Assembly: GCF_030823375.1 (NCBI RefSeq)
Contig: NZ_JAUSXB010000001.1
Location: forward strand, 868,001-932,000
Origin: Pseudarthrobacter siccitolerans
Lineage (GTDB): Bacteria; Actinomycetota; Actinomycetes; Actinomycetales; Micrococcaceae
Direction: 5' to 3'
DNA length: 64,000 nucleotides
The position numbers and the translations under genes are program-made. This document shows positions 9,726 through 18,861 of the stretch, piece after piece (position 1 is the stretch's first letter; each line of letters starts with the position of its first letter). The notes under the pieces are model-generated. The model did not search any database. It was not told the DNA's origin and saw nothing but the letters and a program-made list of their open reading frames with translations.

Positions 9726-10226
9726 CTACCCTCTTGGCTGGTCATCGACCGACGACCCGCCCGCCACCATCCTGCGGTGCACTGACCTGGGGACGTAGTC
9801 GGAGACGCTGCCGCCCAGGCCCGCGACTTCCTTGATCAAGGTGGAGGACAGGTGGATGTAGTGGGCTTCTGCCGGCAGGAAGACTGTTTCCACACCGCTC
9901 AACTGGCGGTTCATGGTGGCCATGGGCAGCTCGTAGTCGAAGTCGGAAGAGGATCTAAGGCCCTTAACGATGGCTGACACACCCCGCTGCCGGCAATACT
10001 CCGCGAGGAGCCCATCGCCCACCGGTTCCACCACAATGCCCTTCAGCGACGCCAGCGTTTCGCGGGCCATGTCCAGCCGCTCTCCCAGCGTGAACCTGTA
10101 CTTCTTGGCCGGGTTGTTGGACACCGCAACGATGACTTCATCAAACAAACTGGCAGCCCGTGCAATAACCTCGAGATGGCCATTGTGGATGGGGTCAAAG
10201 GATCCGGGGCAGACAGCTCGTCTCAT
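9726..10226 (-). CDS. coaD: Phosphopantetheine adenylyltransferase
   Basis: Fourth step of coenzyme A synthesis: 4'-phosphopantetheine + ATP to dephospho-CoA. 166 residues, normal length. Nucleotidyltransferase motif CPGSFDPIHNGH (about 6-17) with the HxGH-type His, a mid-region KGLRSSSDFDYE, and the C-terminal LSSTLIKEVAGLGG (the ISSTxxR/K-type motif). An RRMV-rich tail follows. Divergent from the aminotransferase gene with only about 40 bp between starts. rsmD and coaD are often adjacent in bacteria; here three genes separate them. Confidence 0.96.
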   Translation of the reverse strand: MRRAVCPGSFDPIHNGHLEVIARAASLFDEVIVAVSNNPAKKYRFTLGERLDMARETLASLKGIVVEPVGDGLLAEYCRQRGVSAIVKGLRSSSDFDYELPMATMNRQLSGVETVFLPAEAHYIHLSSTLIKEVAGLGGSVSDYVPRSVHRRMVAGGSSVDDQPRG

Positions 10227-10269
10227 GCTCCGAACCTACCCCATGAAAAGGCCGGGATACCATGACTGG

Positions 10270-11499
10270 ATGCATCCTCGACGGGAACTTTCCACCCCCC
10301 TGGCCCCTGCCCCCTGGCAACGGACGGCACTAGGAGCCAATCTCCTCGGGCCGGACGGCGGGCTCGGCGTCACCATCTTCGAGGAGATGACCACCCTCGC
10401 TGCGCAGACCGGTGCCATCAACCTGGGCCAAGGTTTTCCGGATGAGGACGGACCGCTGGAAATCAGGGAAGCTGCGCGCGCCGCCATCGCCGCCGGCGTG
10501 AACCAGTACGCACCCGGCAAGGGAATCCTGGAACTGCGCCAGGCAGTGGCCGCCCACCAGGAAAGGTTTTACGGCCTCTCCCCTGACCCGCAGACCGAGG
10601 TCATCATTACCACCGGTGCCACCGAGGGCATCGCCGCCGCACTGCTGGCCTTCGCCGGTCCAGGGGACGAAGTCCTGACGTTCGAACCGTTCTACGATTC
10701 CTACGGCGCGGTGATCGGACTCACCGGCGCCACCCACGTAACGGCCCCGCTGCTGGCCCCGGATTTTATGCCGGACCTGGCCGCCCTGGAAGCAGCCTTC
10801 ACCGGGCGGACCAGAGCGGTGCTGCTGAACAACCCGCATAACCCCACGGGTGCAGTATTTCCGCAGAGCGTCCTGCAACGCGTCGTTGACCTGGCCAGGA
10901 AGCATGACTGCCTGATCATCACGGACGAAGTCTACGAACACCTCACTTTTGGCGCCCGCCACGTGCCGGTGGCGTCCCTGCCCGGAGCCGGCGACCGTAC
11001 CATCACCATCTCCTCTGCCGGCAAGACGTTTTCCCTGACGGGCTGGAAAATCGGCTGGGTCACAGGCCCGGAGGAACTTGTGTCCGCCGTGCGCACCGTC
11101 AAACAGTTCCTCACCTACAGTTCGGGCACCCCGTTCCAGTCCGCCATTGCCGCCGGGCTCGGTTTGCCGGACGCCTTCTACGATGGCGTTGCCGCCACCC
11201 TGAAGCGCAAGCGGGACATCCTCAGCGACGGGCTGCGGGCCGCGGGCTTCGACGTCTACACGCCGCAGGGTACATACTTCGTGAACGTCGACACCGCGCC
11301 GCTGGGAATCCATGATTCCGTGGACCTGGCCCGCAGGCTTCCGGGCCTGGTGGGCGTCGCCGCCATTCCGGTCCCGGTTTTCTGCCATCCGGAAGGCGCG
11401 GAGAGGACACGCAGCCTGCTCCGCTTCGCATTCTGCAAAAAGACAGAGGTCCTCGAGGAGGCTGCCGCCCGGCTCGCCACCCTTGGCGGGCTGGTTTGA
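10270..11499 (+). CDS. PLP-dependent aminotransferase, class I/II (DapC / methionine-aminotransferase-like)
   Basis: Fold-type I aminotransferase, about 409 residues. Visible: the substrate-side INLGQGFPDEDGP motif near residue 45, the NNPHNPTGAVF cofactor loop, DEVYEHL, and the Schiff-base lysine in SSAGKTFSLTGWKIGW. A C-terminal RFAFCK closes the small domain. These are typical of the kynurenine/glutamine-transaminase-K group, annotated in actinobacteria as N-succinyldiaminopimelate aminotransferase; the exact amino donor cannot be read off. The frame is open much further upstream, into coaD on the other strand, but homology begins at PWQRTA. ATGs at 10243 and 10270 are both possible. The stop overlaps the next gene's ATG (TGATG). 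Confidence 0.88.
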   Translation: MHPRRELSTPLAPAPWQRTALGANLLGPDGGLGVTIFEEMTTLAAQTGAINLGQGFPDEDGPLEIREAARAAIAAGVNQYAPGKGILELRQAVAAHQERFYGLSPDPQTEVIITTGATEGIAAALLAFAGPGDEVLTFEPFYDSYGAVIGLTGATHVTAPLLAPDFMPDLAALEAAFTGRTRAVLLNNPHNPTGAVFPQSVLQRVVDLARKHDCLIITDEVYEHLTFGARHVPVASLPGAGDRTITISSAGKTFSLTGWKIGWVTGPEELVSAVRTVKQFLTYSSGTPFQSAIAAGLGLPDAFYDGVAATLKRKRDILSDGLRAAGFDVYTPQGTYFVNVDTAPLGIHDSVDLARRLPGLVGVAAIPVPVFCHPEGAERTRSLLRFAFCKKTEVLEEAAARLATLGGLV

Positions 11500-12287
11500 T
11501 GCAGGCAGGCAGCGGGCCGGGAGCGGCACGGTTCCTTCGCACCACCGGACAGCACGCATCCATCGAGCCGGACACTTTCACCGAGGGCAGCTACGTGCTC
11601 AGCATCGGCGGGGCGGAACAGTCGCACGTGAACCTGGCGCGGCCGGAGGAGATCTTCTACGAGTACCTGCGGCGGATCGGGCATCTGGTGGACCTTTCCG
11701 CCCCCGCAGGAGCGCCGGTCACCGCGCTGCATCTGGGAGCGGGGGCCCTGACATTGGCGCGCTACATCCAGGCGACCAGGCCGGGATCAACCCAGTACGC
11801 GGTGGAGCTGGAACGTGAGCTGCTCGATTTCGTCCTCCGGCAGCTGCCCCTCCCCGAGGGGACCAAGCTGCACTCCATCATCGGAGATGCCCGGGATGCC
11901 CTGGCTGACCTTGATCCGCGCCTCCGCTTTGACGTGGTGATCCTCGACATCTTCTCCGGCCCCGAAGCGCCGGCCCACCTTGCCTGCACCGAGTTTTACA
12001 GCGAGCTGCGGAACTGGCTTGCCCCGCAAGGAATCCTGATCGTCAACGTCGGAGACGAGCCGGGCCTCACCCTGGTCCGGAGCCAGGTGGGCGCAATGCG
12101 GCGCGCCATGGGTGACGTTGCCGCTTTTGCTGAAGCAGGCATGTTCGAGGGCCGCTACCCCGGGAACATCATTTTGGCCGGCACCCAAACAGCCTGGCCG
12201 GCCGGCTGGTCCGCGGAATTGGCCGCGCGGGGACCGCATCCGGCCAGGGTCCTGGCAGGAGTGGACCTGGACGCCCTCGCGGTCTGA
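11499..12287 (+). CDS. Spermidine-synthase-like class I methyltransferase-fold protein
   Basis: 262 residues with the polyamine-synthase/Rossmann fold: LHLGAGALTLARYIQATRPG (SAM/dcSAM-binding Gly loop, about 75-94), YAVELERELLDFV (acidic end of strand 2), and DVVILDIFSG (strand 4). The proline-rich catalytic gate of true spermidine synthases is not obvious, and no speD-type gene lies nearby. A spermidine-synthase-like protein of unknown substrate is therefore safer than speE. Its ATG overlaps the stop of the aminotransferase gene by one base, so the two are translationally coupled. It converges on rsmD 24 bp later. Confidence 0.78.
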   Translation: MQAGSGPGAARFLRTTGQHASIEPDTFTEGSYVLSIGGAEQSHVNLARPEEIFYEYLRRIGHLVDLSAPAGAPVTALHLGAGALTLARYIQATRPGSTQYAVELERELLDFVLRQLPLPEGTKLHSIIGDARDALADLDPRLRFDVVILDIFSGPEAPAHLACTEFYSELRNWLAPQGILIVNVGDEPGLTLVRSQVGAMRRAMGDVAAFAEAGMFEGRYPGNIILAGTQTAWPAGWSAELAARGPHPARVLAGVDLDALAV

Positions 12288-12311
12288 ACACGGCCGGACC
12301 GGGCGGGTTGC

Positions 12312-12974
12312 CTAACTGCCGCTGCCGTCCGCCTCAACCGGATCCGGGTCAGCCGTGTCCGCATCCACGCCTTCCGCCTCAAGGGCGTCCGCGTCGATGG
12401 CGTCCGGCACAAAGGGCTCCGCAAACCACAGCCGGGTTTCGCCGTACTTTTTCTCTGCGAACCGCGCCAGCCCGCCCGGCCACGCCGGTTCCGGCGAACG
12501 GGAGGACCTCTCCACCACCACCACTGCCGCCGGCGCCAGGTGGGCGGCCAGCTTTTCGAGCACAGCGGCCAACGCGACCTCCTCCAGCGGATACGGCGGG
12601 TCCAGGAACACAAGATCCCATGCGGCGGCGGCAGTGGCGCGCTCCAGGAACGGTTCCACCTTGGACCGGTGCACCGTCACCGCTTTGCGGCCCAGGACCC
12701 CGTTGATGAGGTCCGCGTTGCGCTGGCAAACAGCACTCGCCTTCGCATCGGACTCCACCAAGTCTACAGTTTGGGCGCCCCTGCTGCCGCTCTCCACGCC
12801 CAGGGATCCTGAGCCGGCATAGAGGTCCAGCACCCTGGCACCACTGATGACGTCAAAGGCATCAAGCCTGGAGAAAAGCGCTTCCTTGACCCGGTCCGTA
12901 GTGGGCCTGGTCAGGGAGCCCGGGACCGCCTGCAGGGGCGTGCCACCCGCTGCTCCTGAGATGATCCGGCTCAC
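12312..12974 (-). CDS. rsmD: 16S rRNA (guanine966-N2)-methyltransferase RsmD
   Basis: SAM-dependent methylation of G966 of 16S rRNA. 220 residues; N-terminal RIISGAAGGTPL and RPTTDRVKEALF are the RsmD signature, VLDLYAGSGSLGVE is SAM motif I, and LVFLDPPYPLEE is the catalytic DPPY. The last ~30 residues form an acidic Asp/Ala/Glu-rich tail with a repeated D-A-D-x-x-E-A-E-G pattern, longer than in typical family members and probably disordered. Lies 45 bp after recG in the thiL-DAK2-recG-rsmD series. Confidence 0.93.
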   Translation of the reverse strand: MSRIISGAAGGTPLQAVPGSLTRPTTDRVKEALFSRLDAFDVISGARVLDLYAGSGSLGVESGSRGAQTVDLVESDAKASAVCQRNADLINGVLGRKAVTVHRSKVEPFLERATAAAAWDLVFLDPPYPLEEVALAAVLEKLAAHLAPAAVVVVERSSRSPEPAWPGGLARFAEKKYGETRLWFAEPFVPDAIDADALEAEGVDADTADPDPVEADGSGS

Positions 12975-13019
12975 TGGCCACCTGTATTTCCGCCGCCGTG
13001 CCTTGCGGGTCCCACCGTG

Positions 13020-15290
13020 CTAACCGCGTTCAAGGAACGCCTCCTTTTCGGGGTTGAGGTACTTGTCGATTGCTTCGGCCAGTTCCTGGTGTGCAGCCAG
13101 CGACGGATCATGTGACACGATCTGCTGGGCGTCCTCCCTGGCCCGGCTGATGACGGCTTCATGCTCAAGCACACGCAGCAGCCTGAGCGTGGAGCGGCCG
13201 CCGGACTGGGAGGCACCCAGGATGTCGCCCTCGCGGCGCAGCTTGAGGTCCTCCTGGGAAAGCTCGAAACCGTCCGTGGTGGCGGCCACTGCTTCCAGGC
13301 GCTTCCTGCTGGGGTGGCCAGGCTCCAGGGCGGTGACCAGGAGGCAGGTTCCGGGTAGCCCGCCCCTGCCCACCCGGCCGCGCAGCTGGTGCAGCTGCGA
13401 GATGCCGAACCTGTCGGCGTCGAGGATGACCATCAGGGTGGCGTTGGGGACATCAACGCCCACCTCAATGACGGTGGTGGAGACAAGCAGCTTGACCTGG
13501 TTATCCACAAAGCCGGCCATGGCGGCGGCTTTCGTGTCCGGAGGCTGCCGCCCGTGAAGCGGCGCCAGGGGAACACCGGAAAGTGCCGGCTCGGCCAGGA
13601 GTTGTTCGACGACGGCGGTCACCGACGCGAGTTCCCGTCCGTTTTCCCCCTCAACGCCCTCCGCCAGGTCCGCTTCCCCCGGGCTGAAGTCGCCGTCGTC
13701 GTCCGTACCGATCTTGGGGCAGACAACATACACCTGGTGCCCGTTATCGATTTCCTCGCGGGAACGGGACCAGATGCGCCCGGCCCAGGCAGGGTTTTCG
13801 GCAAGGCCAACCAGGTGGGTGCTGATAGGGGCCCTGCCTGCGGGCAGTTCGTCCAGCACCGACGTCTCAAGGTCCCCGAACACGGTCATGGCAACAGTAC
13901 GCGGGATGGGCGTGGCGGTCATGACGAGCAGGTGGGGCGGCTTCCGCGCCTTGGCGCGAAGGGCATCCCGCTGTTCCACGCCGAAGCGGTGCTGCTCGTC
14001 CACCACGATCAGGCCAAGATCGTAAAAGGTGACGTTGCCGCTGAGCAGGGCGTGGGTGCCGATGATGATGCCCGCAGTCCCGGACGCGGCATCGAGCATG
14101 GCCTGCTTCCGTGCGGCGGTGGGCATGGAACCGGTGAGCAGCGTGACCTGGACCGCGGCAGCGTCCAGCCCGCCCAGCAGGCCATCTTTGGAGAGCGCTC
14201 CCAGGGAACGGCGGATCGACTCATGGTGCTGGGCGGCGAGGACTTCGGTGGGCGCCAGCAGTGCGGCCTGTCCCCCGGCGTCCACCACCTGCAGCATGGC
14301 CCGCAGCGCCACGATGGTCTTGCCCGACCCCACTTCGCCCTGCAGCAGCCGGTTCATCGGCGAGTCGCGGGCAAGTTCGGCCGCCAGGGTCTTCCCGATG
14401 GCCGCCTGCCCCGCCGTGAGGGTGAAGGGGAGGTTCGCGTCAAAGGCGGCGAGAAGCCCGTCAGGAACCTGGCGCCGGGCCGTGGCTTCCTCCGCGGCCA
14501 ACTGCGCCCGCCGGCGCGCCAGGGCGGACTGCAACACCAGCGCTTCGTGGTACCGGAGCCGGTCCCGCGCCCGCCGCCAGTCGTCAGCGGATTCGGGCTC
14601 GTGGATGAGGCGGTAGGCCCGGGCCAGCGGCAGGAATTTTTCGCGGCTCACGACGGCGGGCGGGACCGGATCGGGCAAGGCGTCCAGGTCCAGCGTCTCC
14701 AGCAGCGTCTGGACAGCCTTCTGGATTTTCCAGCTGGGCAGTTTGGACGTGGCCGGATACACCGGGATAGGCATGGCGGCGAGTTTTTCCGGGTCTTGGC
14801 TGCCCTCGCTGAATGGGTCATCATCCAGGAGCTGGAAATCCGGGTTGGTGAGGCCGAGTTGTCCCTTGAACCTGGTCACTTTTCCGGAGAACAGGGCCCG
14901 GCGTCCCGGCAGGAGGTCGGTTTTTGCTTTGTACCCGTTGAAGAATGTGATTTTGAGGGTGCCGGGCGCTTTGCCGCGGTAGTCCGTCCCGCCGACCAGC
15001 CGAAGTCCTTGCCGCCCGTCGTCGTCGGACACTATGACGTCGGTGATGGTTCCGCGCCGCGCCTGCATGTTCCGGGTACTGCTGGACAGCACCCTGGCGA
15101 TGAGCGTGACTTCCTCGTCGAGGGGGAGCTCGCCGATGGGTGTCAGCTCCCCGCGGTCCATGTAGCGGCGCGGGAAGTAGTTCAGCAGCCCGTCCACCGT
15201 GGTGATGCCAAGATGCTTCTCAATGACGGTCGCGGAACGCTTTCCGAGCCGCCGTTCCAGCGCGAGGTCCAGTTCAGCGGTCATGCCCAC
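13020..15290 (-). CDS. recG: ATP-dependent DNA helicase RecG
   Basis: Branch-migration helicase that remodels stalled forks and recombination intermediates. 756 residues: an N-terminal OB/wedge domain (about 50-150) starting at FPRRYMDRGEL; helicase motif I GEVGSGKT; Ia-like LLAPTEVLAAQHH; motif II DEQHRFGV (the RecG form of DEAD); motif III MTATPIPRT; VI QLRGRVGRG; and the C-terminal TRG region (LRREGDILGASQSG). An acidic insertion (PKIGTDDDGDFSPGEADLAEGVEGE..., reduced here) follows the VVCPKI strand and is common in actinobacterial RecG. The start overlaps the end of the DAK2 gene by 17 bp. Confidence 0.96.
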   Translation of the reverse strand: MGMTAELDLALERRLGKRSATVIEKHLGITTVDGLLNYFPRRYMDRGELTPIGELPLDEEVTLIARVLSSSTRNMQARRGTITDVIVSDDDGRQGLRLVGGTDYRGKAPGTLKITFFNGYKAKTDLLPGRRALFSGKVTRFKGQLGLTNPDFQLLDDDPFSEGSQDPEKLAAMPIPVYPATSKLPSWKIQKAVQTLLETLDLDALPDPVPPAVVSREKFLPLARAYRLIHEPESADDWRRARDRLRYHEALVLQSALARRRAQLAAEEATARRQVPDGLLAAFDANLPFTLTAGQAAIGKTLAAELARDSPMNRLLQGEVGSGKTIVALRAMLQVVDAGGQAALLAPTEVLAAQHHESIRRSLGALSKDGLLGGLDAAAVQVTLLTGSMPTAARKQAMLDAASGTAGIIIGTHALLSGNVTFYDLGLIVVDEQHRFGVEQRDALRAKARKPPHLLVMTATPIPRTVAMTVFGDLETSVLDELPAGRAPISTHLVGLAENPAWAGRIWSRSREEIDNGHQVYVVCPKIGTDDDGDFSPGEADLAEGVEGENGRELASVTAVVEQLLAEPALSGVPLAPLHGRQPPDTKAAAMAGFVDNQVKLLVSTTVIEVGVDVPNATLMVILDADRFGISQLHQLRGRVGRGGLPGTCLLVTALEPGHPSRKRLEAVAATTDGFELSQEDLKLRREGDILGASQSGGRSTLRLLRVLEHEAVISRAREDAQQIVSHDPSLAAHQELAEAIDKYLNPEKEAFLERG

Positions 15291-16293
15291 TGGAGTTCAC
15301 TGCATCGGTGTGGGGTTCGCGGGGCAATGCGAGTTCGCTGATACTGAGTTGGGAAGGCTCCCCCAGGCCCCGGATGATGCTCACAGCCGGTTCGGGTTGC
15401 GGAACGTGCACATGGACCCGCCAGCGGTAGTTCCCCTCAGCGTCTTCGTTGCCGCCTACCTGGCTCATGATCACGGACTCGCCGATTTCGTCGAGCTGCT
15501 GCCGGAGGGTGGCTGCGTTGAGGGGTGAAAGGTTGATGGTGCACATGACTTCGACGCCGTCATCGTCGGGCAGGGCAGTGTGGATGTGCGGATCGGATAC
15601 GTCATAGCCGTGCAGGCCGTCGAGCAGCTCGCTTTGGAGCTCCTGTCCCAGGACGGCGGAACGCAGGCAATCCAGGATCAGGAGCATTCCCACTCCGCCG
15701 GCGTCCACTACCCGTGCCGAGGTCAGGGCGTCCAGCTGGTCCTCGGTGCGGATCACGGCAGCCAGGGCACCTTCAACTGCGGCATCCAGGGCCAGGCCCA
15801 GGGCGTGGTTGCTGTCGTCACCGTTTTGCCCGGCGTCCACCGAGGCCGCAGCCCGGGCTGCGGCCTCCATGACTGAAAGCATGGTTCCCGGAACGGGGTC
15901 GCTGAGGGCTGACCATGCCCGGATCTGGGCCCGGTTAAGCGCTGCGGCGAGCAGGGTGGACGTCAGCCGGGTGTGGCCCGCCAGGGGTTCAGCCGCGGCA
16001 CACAGGAACACCGAGAGAAGGGTCCCCGAGTTTCCGCGGGCCTCCTCCATCGCGGCCTGGCCGGCGGCGGCCAGGACGACGCCGACATCCAGCTGGGCGG
16101 GCTGGTCTTCAGCCGCAGCAGCAGACCGGGCGGCCGCGCGCACGGTCAGGTACAGGTTGGTACCTGTGTCCCCGTCTGCCACCGGGAAGATATTGATGGC
16201 GTTCAGGCGGTCACTGTGGTTCCCAATGACGGTCTCAGCCTTGCCCAACCACCTCTTCATCGCTTGCGCGTTGGCGGCAACCTTAGTGTGCAA
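15274..16293 (-). CDS. DAK2 (DhaL)-domain protein, FakA-related
   Basis: 339 residues. The N-terminal ~200 are a DhaL/DAK2 phosphotransferase domain with NIFPVADGDTGTNLYLT (about 30-46), which holds the Asp residues that bind the Mg-ATP cluster, and ARGNSGTLLSVFL near 95. A glycine-rich segment DAGGVGMLLILD follows, then a small C-terminal domain. FakA fatty-acid kinases have a DegV-interacting extension and run to about 550 residues, so this protein is clearly shorter and its role as a fatty-acid kinase is uncertain. It overlaps thiL by 11 bp and recG by 17 bp, an arrangement typical of Gram-positives. Confidence 0.85.
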   Translation of the reverse strand: MHTKVAANAQAMKRWLGKAETVIGNHSDRLNAINIFPVADGDTGTNLYLTVRAAARSAAAAEDQPAQLDVGVVLAAAGQAAMEEARGNSGTLLSVFLCAAAEPLAGHTRLTSTLLAAALNRAQIRAWSALSDPVPGTMLSVMEAAARAAASVDAGQNGDDSNHALGLALDAAVEGALAAVIRTEDQLDALTSARVVDAGGVGMLLILDCLRSAVLGQELQSELLDGLHGYDVSDPHIHTALPDDDGVEVMCTINLSPLNAATLRQQLDEIGESVIMSQVGGNEDAEGNYRWRVHVHVPQPEPAVSIIRGLGEPSQLSISELALPREPHTDAVNSSGHDR

Positions 16294-17329
16294 AGTGATC
16301 CCATCCTCCGGCGTCCGCGGGCCGGCCCGCGATCTTGACGCTCGGGCTTTCGTTGCTTCCCAGTGCTTGTACTGAGCCTATCGCAGCGAATCCGGGAGGC
16401 AGCTGAACATCGGCAGGGAATGTGGCCAGCAGGCCGTGGTCCTCCCCGCCGTTGAGCACCCATGCCGCGGGGTCCGTTCCCAGCAGCGCCGAGGCGGGCC
16501 GCAACACTTCCCCCAGCACCTGGACTTGCGCCGGGTCCAGGTCGATTGCCATGCTGCTGGCTGTTGCCAGCCGTAACCCGTCGCGCAGCAGTCCGTCCGA
16601 GATGTCCAGCATGGCCGTGGCACCGGCCGCCCTGGCTGCGGGGCCGGCATCCAGCGGTGGCCGCGGCCTGCACTGCAGGTCCAGGAAGGCGCGCTCAGTT
16701 TCACCCAGAGCATTGACGTTTACGGTGGACTCCAGAAGGGCCAGGCCGGCAGCAGCATGTCCGGCCGTACCGGCCAGCGCCAGGACATCCCCCGGCTTCG
16801 CCCCGGACCGCAGCACGGCGTGGCCGCCGTCCAGGGTGCCGAGTACGGCAACGGTGACCGAAATTTCCCGGCCGCGGCCAAGGTCTCCTCCCGCCACGGA
16901 ACATCTGCCGGCTCCGAGTTCCCGGATCCCGGCCGTCAGACCGTCCGCCAGGTCTTCCACCCAGCTGACCGGTGTCCCGGGTGGAAGGGTGAGGCTCACG
17001 ACGAGGGACGTGGCGGTGGCCCCCATGGCATTGATATCGCTGAGATTCTGCGCCGCGGCCTTCCATCCGACGTCGAACCCGGTGGTCCGGTAGCCGTTCG
17101 GCCATTCCAGGCGGAAATCCTGGTCCTGGACCTGCGTGTCGATGCTGATGACGGTCTTCCCGTCCGGCGCCGCCACAACGGCGGCGTCGTCCCCCGGCCC
17201 CAGCAGCGTGGCTTGGGAGTGGGACCCTTCCATGGAAAGGCGGGGAAATATCCGCGCCAGCAATTCGGCTTCGGAAAGGCCGGCGACAATAGGCTGGCGG
17301 TCAACGCGGTTGCGGAGGTCTTCGGGCAC
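16283..17329 (-). CDS. thiL: Thiamine-phosphate kinase ThiL
   Basis: Phosphorylates thiamine monophosphate to the active diphosphate. 348 residues with the PurM/ThiL fold: LLGPGDDAAVV (about 42-52, metal binding), SIDTQVQDQDFRLEW (substrate loop), GWKAAAQNLSDINAMGA, GGDLGRGREISVTVAVLG and DISDGLLRDGLRLA near 245. All the conserved Asp residues of the family are present. First gene of the thiL-DAK2-recG-rsmD series; its stop overlaps the DAK2 gene start. Confidence 0.93.
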   Translation of the reverse strand: MPEDLRNRVDRQPIVAGLSEAELLARIFPRLSMEGSHSQATLLGPGDDAAVVAAPDGKTVISIDTQVQDQDFRLEWPNGYRTTGFDVGWKAAAQNLSDINAMGATATSLVVSLTLPPGTPVSWVEDLADGLTAGIRELGAGRCSVAGGDLGRGREISVTVAVLGTLDGGHAVLRSGAKPGDVLALAGTAGHAAAGLALLESTVNVNALGETERAFLDLQCRPRPPLDAGPAARAAGATAMLDISDGLLRDGLRLATASSMAIDLDPAQVQVLGEVLRPASALLGTDPAAWVLNGGEDHGLLATFPADVQLPPGFAAIGSVQALGSNESPSVKIAGRPADAGGWDHFAH

Positions 17330-17375
17330 GCCACTACGCTACCGCGCCCGGCCGACATCGTGTCCGCGTGGACGT

Positions 17376-18744
17376 TCAGCGCCCGCGCAACATGGTGCAG
17401 TTGACGGCTACCCGCCATCCCTCTGGGGTCACAGGAATGGATACTTCCGGCAGTGCCGAATCAGCGTCACACCGGGTCGCAGCGACCTGCACAGCGGCAG
17501 CCCATTCTGGTCCCGTCTGACGTGTAGTGGTGGCCTGAAAGAAGTGGATCGAAAGAAAAACAACCATGAGGGCAGGGGCCCAGTACCTGCTCCTGCTGGC
17601 GGCAATCAGCTTTCTGTCCTCGGCCACGGCACATGCCGCCGGTATCAGGACCAGCAGAAACATTGACGGGGCCGCTGCATAACGGAAGAAGGTGAAGACG
17701 GTCAGCCACTCTTCCCGTGTGAAATTGGGAAAGTCGAACTCGGGTGAGGGGTTCAGGACGGTTGCTGCCGTCCAACAGGCGGCGGCTGCCGCAAATGCAT
17801 ACAGTGCCACGGCCCTCCAGCGGGGGTGGCCGAACACAAGGATGTAAGCAAGCAGGCCGACGATGACGGCGCAGGGAACAGCAACGGCGTAGCCGCCAAA
17901 GGTCGCAACGTTGAGCGCCATTGTATGCGCATCAGTCACCCACATGGACCCCACCGCCTGGAGCAAAAAGCCGTACAGGATGGACAACGGCTCGGTTGCG
18001 TCGACTCGTGGTGCAGCCGAATACCGCGGCGCGACGATGGTTGCTACGAGCTGGAGGCCGCTCCCGAGGACCAATGCGGCGGGCGCCCAGTAGTTCCTCT
18101 TCCAAAAAGCGGACCAGATAGCCAGGGGGAGAAAGAAAGCGACAAGAATCTCGGTGGTTGCGGCGGCCAGCATCGCGGCGAAGACGGCAAGGCCTGAATA
18201 CCACGTCCGCGGACGATAGATGAGGAGCCATGGGCAAAACCAGAGCATGTACCAGTGGAGGTTGGCGGCGTTTGCCCAGCACTTCCAAAGGCCCAACAGG
18301 CACAAGCACCGGTATCATCGCCACCATCAGACGGTAGCTGCGGTGCTGGAAGAGCTGGCCGGACAGGACATAGGAACCGACAGAGATGGCTGCAACCACC
18401 ATGCAGCTTGTGAAGGACATCATCGTGGCGTAGGCCTCAATGGGACCTACGGAGTAGGCGATGGCCGCTACGAGGCGTGGAACGGTGTGCAAATAGCCTG
18501 CATAGGGAGTCACGATGCTTTGCCAGGGCCCGGATGACATGGCGTCGGCCAGGAAGACCACAGCATCTTCAGCCCAAACGGTGCCTCGAGTGACTTCGGG
18601 CAGGCGGAACCAGGCCAGGAAGCTAAGGCCAACGACTGCAAGCAGCCAGCCTGCTGCACTAACGCCTCGCCGGCGGGCAGGGAACGACGCCTCGTTTTCC
18701 ATTGACTCCCGGCGGGACAACTCGGCAATCGCAGTCTTTTTCAT
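17376..18744 (-). pseudogene. Polytopic membrane protein (GT-C-like), interrupted by a one-base frameshift
   Basis: Two overlapping frames together give one membrane protein of about 455 residues. Frame 1 (from the ATG at 18744) encodes a basic N-terminus, a helix, then WAEDAVVFLADAM and several more helices up to PVGPLEVLG. Frame 2 continues with NAANLHWYMLWFCPWLL, more helices and a soluble end PVTPEGWRVAVNC. The frames join if one T is removed from the TTT run at 18271-18273 (AAA on the coding strand), giving VLGNAANLHWY. The early acidic WAED loop and many helices recall GT-C glycosyltransferases, but I cannot name the family. Base composition seems less GC-rich than its neighbours, perhaps a sign of transfer. 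It may be a real pseudogene or a sequencing error. Confidence 0.72.
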
Positions 18745-18861
18745 GGTAAAACCACCTTATAGGGGGCTCGGCGGCATCGAAGACGGGCGCAGGCACGGCA
18801 GGAGTCGCCGACAATCGCGCGGCGATTGGTCTTGCCGCTTCCCAGCCGGGATGATGGAGGG

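Noticed and set aside
9970..11499. Aminotransferase starting at 9970 (509 residues)
   Set aside because: The first ~90 residues are antisense to coaD, Ser/Thr/Arg-rich and without homology; the family begins near residue 105 of that frame, so 10270 (or 10243) is the start.
13389..15341. 650-residue ORF opposite recG
   Set aside because: Antisense shadow of RecG; long open frames are common in the reverse frame of GC-rich genes. No family features.
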